Shown: positions 21,863-32,033, counted from the stretch's first letter. The stretch is 64,000 nt of DNA from CBCOTE01 sp965112965 (GCA_965112965.1 CBCOTE010000021.1:75975-139974); one strand, 5' to 3'. Notes: generated from the sequence alone by a model not told the origin. Numbers and translations: made by a program.

Positions 21863-22993
21863 TTAAAACAATACATCCTTTTGTTCTTTCACTACATCCG
21901 TGAGTTTTGTCTTCACTCCAGCGCGTACAGCGATGAGCTCTGCGACGATGCTAATGGCGAGTTCAGCAGGAGTTTCGGCGTCGATTGGGAGGCCTATAGG
22001 GCTGTAGACGCGAGTCAAGTCAGTGGTAGTGAATCCTCGGGAGCACAAGATGGTAAAAATGGCGTCGCGTTTACGGCGGCTGCCAATCATTCCGATATAG
22101 CAAGCGGGAGTTTTGAGGGCCTGGGTTAGGACCTCTAAGTCATAGTGGTGGCCGCGGGTGAGGATGGCGATGAAGTGGTTGGGGCCGATGATGCTGGGTT
22201 CGCAGGCGCCGACGAAGTTAGACAGAATACGGGTGATGATGGCCATGGGGAAGCGTTGTGGGTTGACGAATTCAGATCGGTCATCCACTACCTCTATGGT
22301 GAAGCCGACTTGGTGGGCAAGGTTGGCTACTGCTATTGAGATATGTCCGCCGCCGCATAGAAGAAGAGTGCTGCCTACAGTTAAGGGATCCACGAGATAA
22401 CGGTGTCCGGCAAATTCGACTAGTCCTGTAGCGTGGTGGCGTAGCTTGGTTTGTACTGATTCGGGTAGTTTTTTGAATTCACTGGTCAGCCGGCGGAGTG
22501 GTGTGGTCGGGTTAGTAATGTCTATGAGCCAGGCTAGAGTGTCGATAGTCGAGCTATGTGGTCTGACAGTAGCTAGGGCGTCCTCAAAGAGAGATACGGC
22601 TGCAGGTTCAATGCGTTCGACGAGCACCTCCACCACTCCGCCGCAAATCATATCTGTGGCGGCATCGTCTCCAGTTAGGTCGTAGGTTATAAGTTCCGCC
22701 AGACCTGTGGCTAGCGCTCTGCGGCAGGCCTCAATTGTTAATGATTCTAGAAGCCCGCCGCCTATGCTTCCATGTAGAGTTCCATCCGTGGCTAGGGCAA
22801 GTTTGGTCCCAGGCAGACGTGGCGCTGATCCAATCCGGCTGGCAACGGTTGCTAGTGCTACCGCTCGTTTATTGCGTAGCTCAATAAGCACGAATGCTTC
22901 CGATGTAGCATAGGGCAGTCCAGACGATAGCGAAGATGAAAGAGGAATTTTTCCACAAAAATTTTTTTCTTTTTCCTCGAAAAATTTTATCAT
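21863..22993 (-). CDS. xdhC: XdhC/CoxI-family molybdenum hydroxylase maturation factor
   Basis: A 376-residue XdhC-type protein, which binds the molybdenum cofactor and delivers it, usually in its sulfurated or selenated state, to hydroxylases. The N-terminal XdhC/CoxI domain reads VALATVASRIGSAPRLPGTK and GSIGGGLLE. A C-terminal Rossmann domain begins at LLCGGGHISIAVA near residue 212 and continues to VVDDRSEF and GMIGSRRKRDAI. The first 30 residues are extra relative to typical members and are Lys/Phe/Ser-rich, encoded by a stretch with a T7 run. The ATG at 22993 has GAGG six bases upstream, so this start seems real. It lies upstream of yqeC on the same strand. Confidence 0.9.
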   Translation of the reverse strand: MIKFFEEKEKNFCGKIPLSSSLSSGLPYATSEAFVLIELRNKRAVALATVASRIGSAPRLPGTKLALATDGTLHGSIGGGLLESLTIEACRRALATGLAELITYDLTGDDAATDMICGGVVEVLVERIEPAAVSLFEDALATVRPHSSTIDTLAWLIDITNPTTPLRRLTSEFKKLPESVQTKLRHHATGLVEFAGHRYLVDPLTVGSTLLLCGGGHISIAVANLAHQVGFTIEVVDDRSEFVNPQRFPMAIITRILSNFVGACEPSIIGPNHFIAILTRGHHYDLEVLTQALKTPACYIGMIGSRRKRDAIFTILCSRGFTTTDLTRVYSPIGLPIDAETPAELAISIVAELIAVRAGVKTKLTDVVKEQKDVLF

Positions 22994-24407
22994 TGACTAC
23001 CTCGTTAAATAGTCAAAATATTTAAAGCATGTTTATATATAGTTAGTAAAAAATTACTTAGAAATATAAAATTCAGAGCTAATGGCTGGAGGCTTATAGC
23101 TATAATCCGTGTCTACTTGCGACGCTACCGGTTGGTTAAACGTTATCTCAGTTATGCGAATTATAACATATATACTAAATAAGCCAACAAAGATCAAGAA
23201 CGTATCTATTTTTAGTTAATGGCCTATAGAATAGTCAATATTAGCTTATTAACAGTTACGATCGTGAAACAGCATGTCGCGTCATAAAATTATAAACATG
23301 TGCAGTCCATTCTATAGCTCTAATCTCAGAAAAAATAGAGAAAATGGTGATAACGCCAGCACAGTTGACACTAATATAGAACCAGATAGACAAGAGTGGG
23401 ATAGTAGCTCTGTAGAGCATAGCATAATACTTGTTGAACGAGAATGAACATTGGGCGCGCTAGATAAATACGGAAGAGCCATGATCGTACTGGAGAAAAC
23501 TGCGGCTTAGAGTAAGTAAAGCTGGTCGAAGTGATGTATGGAGCTAAATAGCGTATTAGATAATGGAATTGATATAGAGCAGACCGCTAATATTTGCCTC
23601 CCTGGATGTGGAGATGATAAAGCTAAAATTTTTTTGAACAGGCAATAGCTAATACCACCTTCGAGCAAAAATAGATCCAGAGATGATTGGGCTTGTGATG
23701 AAACAACTTTAAGGTCAGGCAGTTTATGGTTAATTATAGCACAGTACTCCAGACAATAAAGAACAATACTGAGCAAGAGTATCAGTCAAGTCAGGTCATT
23801 GAGAAGTGTTAGCACCGCCATCGTCCTTATACCCCGAGTAGTACTCCGGTGAGTAAATGATGCAGCATGCCTTTTTTGATATATTTATGTAATGGTTAGA
23901 CTTATTGTATTGTTTTGGTGAGGGTTGGAATATTACGTGATATCGTAAGCTTTTATTTACGCTATGTCTGGACAATTTAATATATTTTTTTTGATGGTGA
24001 AGATAGATAAAGTTCAGGCAATTACTAATTAAAAATATGTTTTTTTAAACATTATATCCAAGCTTATGCATTACATTTAATAATAATATTATAACATTGA
24101 AGTAGATACTATAAAGTATTGCTGACTACATAATCGATTACTCTATGAGAACTGTTGTTCAAGTTAATAGTTATGACAAAGCTAGCGTCCATAAATCAAA
24201 AGTTAATTACGGCGATGAGATAAAGGATGCTAAGGTCTATGATTTTTTTAAAAAATAAACTAAATCAACATAAAAGTTTTTGGACTATAGGCGATAATTT
24301 TACGGGACCACAAAAAAATAAGACTATTAGAAGGTGGCGCATGTTGTAATCCGGTTCTGTTGTGGTTTATGGATAATTATAAGCCAAAGTAGCTGGCAAT
24401 GGATGAC
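22994..24407. other. Gene-free spacer between xdhC and xdhS
   Basis: About 1.4 kb of AT-rich DNA separates two parts of the island that share a strand. One 89-codon minus frame (23507-23776) has no ribosome-binding site and no recognisable motif. The spacer may replace genes that were lost from an originally continuous cluster, but nothing identifiable remains. Confidence 0.5.
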
Positions 24408-24941
24408 TTAGTCCTCAGTAGCGTTTTGTCCGTTATTGGTTTGATGGGATAGGCAACGTTCTACAGCATCAACGATGGTGCTATAACCTGTGCAGCGGCA
24501 CATATGACCGGCATGTGCGCGTCGGATAGCCTCACGATTAGTATAAGAGTCGGCGACCGCATGTTTTTTTGTATTATCTTGCCTGGCTAGGGCGCGTTCG
24601 ATGAAGGCTGTAGAAGTCATAATCAACCCCGGAGTGCAGAAACCGCATTGTACGGCCCCTGCATCTATATAGGCTTGTTGTACTGCTGAGAGTCGTCCTT
24701 CGTGGACCTCACCTTCGGCAGTCCGTACGGTTCTGCCGTTGGCCCATACGGCTAGGAAAAGACATGAATTCACAGGTGTATCGTCTACGAGTACGGTACA
24801 GGCACCGCATTCGCCAGTGCCGCAGCCTTCTTTGACCCCGGTAAGTCCTTCTCGGCGCAGGAATTCTAAGAGCGAACTTCCAGGGAGGACATCGCGGGCC
24901 AGCTCGCGACCGTTTACGGTAATGTGTATGGAGATGGTCAT
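24408..24941 (-). CDS. Xanthine dehydrogenase-type [2Fe-2S] subunit
   Basis: The 177-residue iron-sulfur subunit of a three-part molybdenum hydroxylase, passing electrons from molybdenum to FAD. A plant-type ferredoxin domain has GVKEGCGTGECGACTVLV with the first cluster Cys near residue 40-60. The C-terminal helical domain has QCGFCTPG and CRCTGYSTI for the second cluster. The ATG overlaps the xdhB stop by four bases (ATGA), indicating coupling, and AGGAGG lies about 12 bases upstream. A T7 run at about 24563 falls in a Lys-rich loop and the frame is intact. It is the last gene of the ygfK-yqeB-xdhA-xdhB-xdhS operon. Confidence 0.92.
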   Translation of the reverse strand: MTISIHITVNGRELARDVLPGSSLLEFLRREGLTGVKEGCGTGECGACTVLVDDTPVNSCLFLAVWANGRTVRTAEGEVHEGRLSAVQQAYIDAGAVQCGFCTPGLIMTSTAFIERALARQDNTKKHAVADSYTNREAIRRAHAGHMCRCTGYSTIVDAVERCLSHQTNNGQNATED

Positions 24942-25897
24942 ATGGGATTTCCTCCTTGGTGATCAGACATAAAAACTCTGGCCTGTCCTAGGGCTTTGGT
25001 GGCCGCCTTAGTTATGACACGGCCGGTCAATTCGGTTATTATGTGCAGCCGAAATTCTTTAGATGCCCGCCAGGACGTACGTGGGGTTACATCGGCGGAT
25101 ACAGCAGCGCGTATTGCATCAAGTGTCAAAGGTAGATCGGCTGGGGCAACTGAACGGCCAACCGCAGTCGCCTCGGCTGTTGGGCAACGTATTGGCGTGG
25201 GCGCGGCTACACCAAAGGCTAAGGCGAGATAGGTAATTTTAGCATCCGGTGCTAGTCGTACGGTTGCGGCACAGCTGACGGTGGCGATATCCTGAGCTTC
25301 GCGGGCGGCATATTTGAAAAAGGCCGTACCGACACCTCCTTTAGTGTCTAGAAATGGTTTTACAGTGGTTAGTGCATGGACTGGGAGTCGGATGGCAATA
25401 AGTAGCTCGGCTTGTTGCAGGGCTACATGGCCCGGTCCAGTGTGGAAGCCCTGCAGCGAAGTGGTGCGGACTGCGTTTGGGCCAGCCACCTCAAGTATGG
25501 CATCTAAGACCAGGAGCGGCGGCACGGAATCGGCGCTTACGGCGCCGTTGCAGATATTCCCACCGATAGTAGCTATGTTACGAATTTGCGGGCCAGCTAT
25601 GGTAGCCGCGGCTTCGGCTAGCACTGGGGCATAGGCAGCCACTAGTGGTGATTCTAGTAGGTCGGTGAAGGTCGTACCTGCGCTTATGACTAAGACGCCT
25701 TCATCATTTAGGCGAATTCCACGTAGCTCGGGTAGGTCGTGTAGATCTACGAGGTTGCCTGCGTCGGCGTGGCCAGCGCGTAGTTGTATGAGGAGGTCAG
25801 TGCCGCCGGCTATAGGCCGTGCTGTAGGATTAGCCGCTAGGAGCCTAATAGCTTCGGCTACGTTGGAGGCCTTTTGGTAGCGTTTGATGGCGTACAT
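24938..25897 (-). CDS. xdhB: Xanthine dehydrogenase-type FAD-binding subunit
   Basis: The 319-residue flavin subunit of the molybdenum hydroxylase. It contains PIAGGTDLLIQLRAG near residue 28 and ATIGGNICNGAVSAD near residue 110, the two FAD-binding loops of the CO-dehydrogenase flavoprotein family. The C-terminal CO_deh_flav_C-like part reads GVGTAFFKYAAREAQDIATVSCA. It starts five bases after the xdhA stop, with AAGGA ten bases upstream of its ATG, and overlaps xdhS by four bases. Length is normal. It mediates electron transfer between the iron-sulfur subunit and the soluble acceptor. Confidence 0.92.
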   Translation of the reverse strand: MYAIKRYQKASNVAEAIRLLAANPTARPIAGGTDLLIQLRAGHADAGNLVDLHDLPELRGIRLNDEGVLVISAGTTFTDLLESPLVAAYAPVLAEAAATIAGPQIRNIATIGGNICNGAVSADSVPPLLVLDAILEVAGPNAVRTTSLQGFHTGPGHVALQQAELLIAIRLPVHALTTVKPFLDTKGGVGTAFFKYAAREAQDIATVSCAATVRLAPDAKITYLALAFGVAAPTPIRCPTAEATAVGRSVAPADLPLTLDAIRAAVSADVTPRTSWRASKEFRLHIITELTGRVITKAATKALGQARVFMSDHQGGNPI

Positions 25898-25902
25898 AGC
25901 AG

Positions 25903-28230
25903 TTATCCTTGCAGTAGCCCGGCGCGCCGGAAGTGCTTAAAGAGGGTGCGTGGTGTGAGGGGGATCTCATCGATGCGTACGTCGGTGGCATCCCACACTG
26001 CATTGCGAATGGCTGGTGCAAGTGCGAGGATAGCTGGTTCGCCAAGAGATTTGGTACCGTAGGCGCCTGTTGGTTCATAAGGCTCCACGAAGGCAGCGCG
26101 TAGATCAGGCAGATCTAGGCAGGTAGGAAATTTGTAGTCGAGCAGATTAGCATTGCGCACTCGGGCTGTGGTTGGGTCCACTAGGATTTCTTCGTAGAGC
26201 GCCCAACCGACACCCATGGCCATGCCCCCGTGCACTTGTCCGGTGGCGAGCAAAGGGTTAATTACTGTACCACAGTCATGGACACTGAGCATATCTAGAA
26301 CTCGGGCCTGACAGAGAGGCACGTCCACTTCCACTTCTACAAAGGTGCAGCAGAAGGAAGGTGGATTAGCATGAGTTTTGACCGATGCCTCACCGCTGAG
26401 TTGGCCGCCGCGTTGGATATGGTAGAAGGCGTCTATAGCTATATCCGCAAGGGCTATATCTATTAAAGTTTGATCAGCAAGTACTGAAGACGTATTGAGT
26501 TTAGCAAGAGCTACAATACGTCCATTTTGTAGGTCGAGTCTAGCTGGATCTTGCTCCAGCATGCGTCCAGCGTGTTCAAGAATACGGCCACGGAGTTTCA
26601 AGGCCGCGGCCTTGATTGCAGCCGAAGCCATGAATGTCTGGCGAGAAGCAAACGCGCCAGGATCAAAAATGCCCCAGTCTGTATCTTGGGTGGAGATGAC
26701 ATGCACGGCACCGACTGGAATGCCCACAGTGTGGGCAGTCATCTGGGCGAAAATTGTGTCTGCACCTTGTCCAATTTCAGTGGCGCCCACGGCCAAGCAT
26801 ACAGTGCCGTCCTGGTTCAGAGTGCAGCGGGCGCTAGAGGTTTCGGCAGAGATGGGGTAGACGCCGGTACCGAAGCTAGCGCAAGCTATGCCCAAACCGT
26901 AGCGCAGAGGGCTTGTCTGCTCTAGCCGCTTCCGGAGCATGGTTGCCTGGCGTTCGTCCCAGTGGAAGAGGGCGCGCCCTTTTTCTAGACATTCGACTAA
27001 GGCATGAGTGGCGATAGGTACCTTTTTTAACGGGTTGACGTCTCCTGGCCGACCTACATTGGCGATGCGGAATTCTACTGGGTCTTGGCCTAATTCCTTT
27101 GCAGCCTGTTCGACAAGACAGTCTACAGCGTACAGTATTTGAGGCGAGCCATAGCCACGCATAGCCCCGCCTACGGGAATATTTGTATATACTGTGCGGG
27201 CATGGAAGGCGAAAGCAGACCGAGGGTAGAGGGCCGGGCCTTTGGCGCCCCCAGCAGAGGCGATGGAATGGCCATGGGAGGCGTAGCCTCCAGTATTAGA
27301 GAGTACATCCAGAGATATGGCAGTGATCTTTCCTTCACGAGTGGTCGCCAAACGGCCGTGTATGTCCATAGGATGGCGGGTACGAGTGCCAAGCATACAT
27401 TCTTCGCGGGATAGTTCCAGTTTTACAGGCACACCGCCGAGGTGCATAGTTAAAAAGGCGACCATGGGTTCCAGGATGACATCTTGCTTGGCTCCGAATC
27501 CTCCGCCGACGTAGGGCTTGAGCACGCGGACGCGGCTCCAGGGGATTCCTAATGCCTGGCCTACTACGCGGCGACAGATGTGAGGGATTTGAGTAGAACT
27601 CTGGATGATGATACGTTCCAGGTCGTCCATCCAGGCGATGGCTATGTGGTTTTCAAGGTGGCAGTGTTGGACGATGGGGGTGTGGTATCGGCCGGAAACA
27701 ACTATGTCGGCTGCGGCTAGTAATGTTTCAGGATCTTCACCACAGGTAAAGGCATGTTCGCCTAGCAAATTACCTTTAGGATGCAGGGCTGGAGCATTCT
27801 GGGCTAAGGCGGCTTCAGGGTCGGTGAGTGGAGGCAACTCATCGTAGTCTATGGTCACCAAACGTACGGCCTGTGCGGCCGTGAGGGCGTCTGTTGCTAC
27901 CACTATAGCTACTTCATCACCGTGTACGCGTACATAGTCCGTAAGTAAACGGCGGTCTGCCACGTCACGTTTAGCTGGGTCTAGATGCCATGGATGGCCA
28001 GCTGTGGTAAAAGGATGTGTCGGAACGTCAGCTGCAGTAAAAACAGCGTCTACGCCGGGTAAGGCCAGTGCAGCTGTAGAGTTGATGGTACGCACTAGAC
28101 CATGGGCGATGGGACTGCGTACATAAGCTGCAACACGTTGCCCAGGCATGGTGAAGTCGTCGGTAAAACGCGCGCGACCGCTAACTTTAGTTGGTCCGTC
28201 TATGCGCGGCAAGGGCTGGCCAATGGTCAT
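25903..28230 (-). CDS. xdhA: Xanthine dehydrogenase-type molybdenum-binding subunit
   Basis: The 775-residue catalytic subunit, which hydroxylates an N-heterocycle such as xanthine or hypoxanthine at molybdopterin. Visible cofactor contacts are GGGFGAKQD near residue 240, MRGYGSPQ near 360, the Gln loop ATEIGQGAD near 483, and the catalytic Glu in SLGEPAILALAPA near 728. The start ATG lies in an ATGA overlap with the end of yqeB. Together with xdhB and xdhS it makes a complete three-subunit enzyme. Neighbouring YqeB, YqeC and XdhC argue that the cofactor carries selenium; this is inferred from context and cannot be read from the subunit itself. The exact substrate is not certain. Confidence 0.92.
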   Translation of the reverse strand: MTIGQPLPRIDGPTKVSGRARFTDDFTMPGQRVAAYVRSPIAHGLVRTINSTAALALPGVDAVFTAADVPTHPFTTAGHPWHLDPAKRDVADRRLLTDYVRVHGDEVAIVVATDALTAAQAVRLVTIDYDELPPLTDPEAALAQNAPALHPKGNLLGEHAFTCGEDPETLLAAADIVVSGRYHTPIVQHCHLENHIAIAWMDDLERIIIQSSTQIPHICRRVVGQALGIPWSRVRVLKPYVGGGFGAKQDVILEPMVAFLTMHLGGVPVKLELSREECMLGTRTRHPMDIHGRLATTREGKITAISLDVLSNTGGYASHGHSIASAGGAKGPALYPRSAFAFHARTVYTNIPVGGAMRGYGSPQILYAVDCLVEQAAKELGQDPVEFRIANVGRPGDVNPLKKVPIATHALVECLEKGRALFHWDERQATMLRKRLEQTSPLRYGLGIACASFGTGVYPISAETSSARCTLNQDGTVCLAVGATEIGQGADTIFAQMTAHTVGIPVGAVHVISTQDTDWGIFDPGAFASRQTFMASAAIKAAALKLRGRILEHAGRMLEQDPARLDLQNGRIVALAKLNTSSVLADQTLIDIALADIAIDAFYHIQRGGQLSGEASVKTHANPPSFCCTFVEVEVDVPLCQARVLDMLSVHDCGTVINPLLATGQVHGGMAMGVGWALYEEILVDPTTARVRNANLLDYKFPTCLDLPDLRAAFVEPYEPTGAYGTKSLGEPAILALAPAIRNAVWDATDVRIDEIPLTPRTLFKHFRRAGLLQG

Positions 28231-29117
28231 ATTTTCGCCTCCATGTGATGGGTCTTCAAGATGGGGAAGCGTTCTCGGACTGCAGATACCACTCCAGCAC
28301 CCACAGTAAGGGCCTTATCAGAAACTAGATGGCAAAAGCTTGGGTCTGCCTGTGGATTCACGTCCCCTAGCTTTGTCCCACAACTTACGAAAGTAGCATC
28401 CCTCAGGAGACCGTGCAACACTCCATCGATGGTTGCATGAACTAATACTTCCGTGTTTTCGGTTGTTTCGGGCACGATCCGGCCCACTATTCCCCCTGTA
28501 GTTACTGTATGTCCAATGTCCCGTCTGGTGTGAAACCATCCAGCCAACGGGGCGCGTAAAACGCGTTCTGTAGTGTACCCGTTGATGGCGCTAGGAATGC
28601 CGGTGTTGGCTGCGGCTGGCCCTTTGGTGATAACTAGGCCCAGGTTCGATCCTCGTTGCGTCTCGATAACACAATGTACGTCTTCTCCGGCACGGAAGCC
28701 CGGTCCCAGACCAATGACCAAGGGTGCATCGGCCACGGTAGTGCCGGTATTGCGTTTGGCTAGTATGGCGTCTATCACTATCGCTGGGTTAAGCGCGGCG
28801 ATAGTAGTACCAGCTGGATCCACAAGGAGGGGGAGTTCCCCGGCGGCCCAAATTAAGGGCAGATCAGCTATGGTATGGGCTCGTACAGCGGTTAATCCTT
28901 CCACTATGTACCGTCCCAGATGTACGGCCTCGGCTAGAGCTACCCGACGGCGTACGGCCATGGGTGTGGGTGTTTCCAGGAGTATCAGACAATGGTAGCC
29001 GGCCCGATACAGAGATAAAGCCACCCCAGTAGCTAAGTCACCGGCGCCACGGATGATGATACAGAACCTGATCTGTCTTGAGGAGTTCGACGAGGTGTCG
29101 GGTGACAACTTAATCAT
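28227..29117 (-). CDS. yqeB: YqeB/EF2563-family selenium-dependent hydroxylase accessory protein
   Basis: A 296-residue protein of the EF2563/YqeB family, whose genes co-occur with selenium-dependent molybdenum hydroxylases. It begins with a Rossmann-like IIRGAGDLATGVALSLYRAG and continues with VDPAGTTIAALNPAIVIDAILAK and GLGPGFRAGEDVHCVIET, all typical. It starts seven bases after the ygfK stop, without a clear ribosome-binding site, so translation is probably coupled to ygfK. Its stop overlaps the xdhA start. The biochemical activity is unknown; a role in cofactor selenation or quality control is inferred from gene context. Confidence 0.88.
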   Translation of the reverse strand: MIKLSPDTSSNSSRQIRFCIIIRGAGDLATGVALSLYRAGYHCLILLETPTPMAVRRRVALAEAVHLGRYIVEGLTAVRAHTIADLPLIWAAGELPLLVDPAGTTIAALNPAIVIDAILAKRNTGTTVADAPLVIGLGPGFRAGEDVHCVIETQRGSNLGLVITKGPAAANTGIPSAINGYTTERVLRAPLAGWFHTRRDIGHTVTTGGIVGRIVPETTENTEVLVHATIDGVLHGLLRDATFVSCGTKLGDVNPQADPSFCHLVSDKALTVGAGVVSAVRERFPILKTHHMEAKI

Positions 29118-29124
29118 GGTGCGG

Positions 29125-31947
29125 TTAATTTATTTGTTTAGGGAGAGTAGCGGAGGCAAGGGGCGGCCGTCCGTCCGTCAGAGAGAAGAACAAGGCTAGC
29201 TCTACGGCGTTGATCAGATCTGCGGTCTCGATTCCTTGCGCTAACTCTACAGACAGAGCTTCAAAGGTCACAGGATCGAGCTCGGCGATCAGTGTGGCAT
29301 CGATATATCGCAGCCGTTTTCTACCCGTGGGGACTATGAGTGTTGCCGTTTTGCCTCGTCGTACAGCCTTCAGATGACCTGGTGCGGCTAGGAAGTAGCC
29401 TTCCCCGTCCGCAGCGAAACTTGCTTCGGAAAGGTGCCACCGAGGTTTGTCGCGATAGGGTGCGCCGCTGGAAGGACAGAAGGTAGCGCAATTACCGCAG
29501 GCGTTGCAAAGATCGGCCAGGTTGACTACCTGAAAAGGTTGGGTGAGTTGCATGTGACCCAGTGTTTCTAGCCGTACTGAACCGTCTGACGGATTGACTT
29601 CGCGTACGACGCGTTGAATAGGCAGCCGGCGTGGGGCCGTGGGCAAGGCTATGTTAGCCCGATTAGGGCAAACCGAGACGCAGATATTGCATATAAGATC
29701 GCACTGGAGACAACGGCCGGCCTCGGCAGATGCGGTCGACGGGTCGAAGAGTCTAGCTGGACTGGCTAGATGAGCCAAGTCATGTCGAGCTTTACGTAGA
29801 GTTAGCTTGGCCAGGGTAGCAGCATCCCGAGGTCGGTCATCGGGTGGAGCGGCTATTAGCCGGCCAGCCTCTCCTTGTCGTTCCAGCCAGGCCACGGCCA
29901 GACGATGACCTTGCCCTACTGCGCTGGGGAGCACGCCAGGTCCGGAGAGTATGACAGGTCGAGCCTCCAGGATCGCTAGGCCATTCGTTGGGAAACCGGG
30001 TTGGAAAGTCACACCTAAAGCTAGGAGTGCTTCTAGGTCGGCTACCGTAGCTAGTGCAGCCCTGCATTTACCGTGTTGATCTGCAAAAGCCGCAGCTATA
30101 GCCTCTCGATCTAGCACGGGCCGGCCGTTTATGTCGCGTAGTACGATAAGACCATCGTCTAGTCGGCCGCCGCCAAATACATCGGTTTCATAGAGAGCTA
30201 CATCGTAACCGGCTAGTGCTAGATACCAGGCGCAGGACAGACCAGTAGGTCCGGACCCTAGTATACCCACTCGTCGGTCTAGCCGTTCCATTACTGCCGG
30301 TCGCATTGGCCTTAGATTGCCTGCCCTGGTAGCACAATCCTTAATCTCGCGTATGGCTAAGGGTGCGTCGTTATAGCCGCGTACACAGTGTTTACGGCAT
30401 TGGCGGTCGCAGACTAGGCTGAGAGTATGGGGTAGAGGATTGGTGGCTAGGATAGTGGCCAAGGCTAAATCCATGCGGCCACGGGCTGTAAAATCAAGGT
30501 AACGTGGAATGTCCTGTCCGGCCGGACAAGCCAGCTGGCAGGGTGCAACAGCGCAGTCGAAGTAAGGTAGAGCACGGGAGGGCTTGGCTACACCGTGGCC
30601 ACGGTGAGGGGTGGCATCCTTGCGGTAGCGAGGGTTAGCTGATACGGCTGCGGCGTAGTTGTGTAAATTAACTAATGTTGCAGTTTGTTGGATGTCGATT
30701 GGCATGTCGCTCTGTTGGGCCCGAGTTAAAGCCAGACTCGTCAGATCCGGGGCTCCGGCCGTGGCCATGGCTGTGCCTAAGACGTCTAAGTACTGCTGCA
30801 GTCGGCCGTAGCCGCCTGGCTTAAGCAGATCAGTACATACGGTTACAGGCCACATGCCGCAAGCTAACACATCCACTATATTGTCTGAGTCCACTCCGGC
30901 GCAGAATGAAATATCTAGACTACCACCGAAAGCTTCTTGTAGGGTATCGGCCAGGACTATGGCCACGGGGTGTAGTGGTCGGCCGCTTAAATAGACCATC
31001 TGTTCCCTCTCAGGCAAGCCCGAGCCACGGTTTACAGTTTCTAAAGTGTTAGTGAGTTTGAGAGAAAAGTGGACGCCGGCTTGGATTGCGGCATCTTGCA
31101 GTGAGCGAATGAGATCCATGGCCTGGGGCATGGCCAAATCATGGCCGAAGGCAGCATCGGGAATTTCTACGTCAAAGCCCAAGGTGCTGTTGACAATTCC
31201 TCGTACCCGTTCTGGGCCGAGGAGCGTGGGGTTAAGTTTTATAGCTGTGGGTAAGTGTCGTTCCTCCAAGAAATAGCGACCGATGCGTTCGATTTCATCT
31301 GGGGGGCAGCCGTGCATGGTGGAAAGAGTAAGGGAATCAGCTAGGCAAGTCGTGATAGACAGACTGGCTAGGGCCGGATAAAGTGGTGTGAGTCGTTCTC
31401 GCAGGCTGGCTAACTCGGCGTGACAGTCCCTCATACGATCTAAGAAACGTTGTACAGGGGGGCTCTGGATGCCGGTCAGATCGTAGCCTACACTCATGGT
31501 AGCTGCAAAACCGGGCTCTTTCCCGGTAAAGCCTAAACGGTGGCGTAATAAGTGTATGAGTACGTATGACAGTAAGTATTGCTCAAAGGATTTATCCAGT
31601 CGGAGTTCTTGCGACCACTCACAATTATATCCTTCATCGGCTGCGGCGATACAGGGCCGGGTAATAGTCAGTTCGTCCAATATTTGCACAGTTTTAAGCT
31701 CAATCCACCGTGCACCGCAGAGCCAGGCGGTTACAATATTCTGAGCCATTTGTGTATGCGGCCCAGCGGCTACGCCCAAAGGCGTCTCTAACAGTCGCCC
31801 CTGATGCCGTAGTCGGAAGGGATCGTCCGGCCTCGGGACAAAAAAAAGTTCCGCTGGGATGTCAAATATTTTTCCATGTTCGAGATCAGCTAAGATCCAG
31901 GCAAGTAGGCGCTCAGGATCTAATGGAAAGAAATGATCACGTTGCAT
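29125..31947 (-). CDS. ygfK: YgfK-type multidomain iron-sulfur flavoprotein (putative selenate reductase subunit), shortened
   Basis: A 940-residue protein of the YgfK family. Residues 1 to about 420 are a dihydroorotate-dehydrogenase-like barrel (PLGVAAGPHTQMAQN near 57; STMHGCPPDEIE; KLTNTLE). Next comes a Cys-rich helical part (PCQLACPAGQDIP, CDRQCRKHC) at about 470-530, as in GltD and DPD. An FAD motif GILGSGPTGLSCAWYLA lies near 560. Two 4Fe-4S sites follow: CLQCDLICNICVSVCPNR near 740 and CNACGNCATFCPSSG near 810. The usual family length is about 1030, and I see no second GxGxxG motif (NADPH site) between the FAD motif and the iron-sulfur sites. The start ATG has GAGGA upstream. It is the first gene of the operon. 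An A8 run near the start is in frame. Confidence 0.88.
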   Translation of the reverse strand: MQRDHFFPLDPERLLAWILADLEHGKIFDIPAELFFVPRPDDPFRLRHQGRLLETPLGVAAGPHTQMAQNIVTAWLCGARWIELKTVQILDELTITRPCIAAADEGYNCEWSQELRLDKSFEQYLLSYVLIHLLRHRLGFTGKEPGFAATMSVGYDLTGIQSPPVQRFLDRMRDCHAELASLRERLTPLYPALASLSITTCLADSLTLSTMHGCPPDEIERIGRYFLEERHLPTAIKLNPTLLGPERVRGIVNSTLGFDVEIPDAAFGHDLAMPQAMDLIRSLQDAAIQAGVHFSLKLTNTLETVNRGSGLPEREQMVYLSGRPLHPVAIVLADTLQEAFGGSLDISFCAGVDSDNIVDVLACGMWPVTVCTDLLKPGGYGRLQQYLDVLGTAMATAGAPDLTSLALTRAQQSDMPIDIQQTATLVNLHNYAAAVSANPRYRKDATPHRGHGVAKPSRALPYFDCAVAPCQLACPAGQDIPRYLDFTARGRMDLALATILATNPLPHTLSLVCDRQCRKHCVRGYNDAPLAIREIKDCATRAGNLRPMRPAVMERLDRRVGILGSGPTGLSCAWYLALAGYDVALYETDVFGGGRLDDGLIVLRDINGRPVLDREAIAAAFADQHGKCRAALATVADLEALLALGVTFQPGFPTNGLAILEARPVILSGPGVLPSAVGQGHRLAVAWLERQGEAGRLIAAPPDDRPRDAATLAKLTLRKARHDLAHLASPARLFDPSTASAEAGRCLQCDLICNICVSVCPNRANIALPTAPRRLPIQRVVREVNPSDGSVRLETLGHMQLTQPFQVVNLADLCNACGNCATFCPSSGAPYRDKPRWHLSEASFAADGEGYFLAAPGHLKAVRRGKTATLIVPTGRKRLRYIDATLIAELDPVTFEALSVELAQGIETADLINAVELALFFSLTDGRPPLASATLPKQIN

Positions 31948-32005
31948 AGCAAATCCTCATTGTTTGCTAAACTTAGTTAAAAAAATATGACTTCTCATAA
32001 GTTCC

Positions 32006-32033
32006 ATTACAGGCTTATGGTTAATAAAGTCAA
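32006..32033 (-). promoter_or_regulatory. Candidate sigma-70 promoter of the ygfK operon
   Basis: On the minus strand TTGACT (32028-32033) is followed after 16 bases by TGTAAT (32006-32011), each matching the consensus at five of six positions. It lies about 60 bases upstream of the ygfK start. No -24/-12 sigma-54 pattern was seen in this upstream region. Confidence 0.45.

Noticed and set aside
26495..26925. Long open frames antisense to xdhA, xdhB and ygfK
   Set aside because: They are mirror frames of real genes with higher GC, and have no ribosome-binding sites or protein-like motifs.
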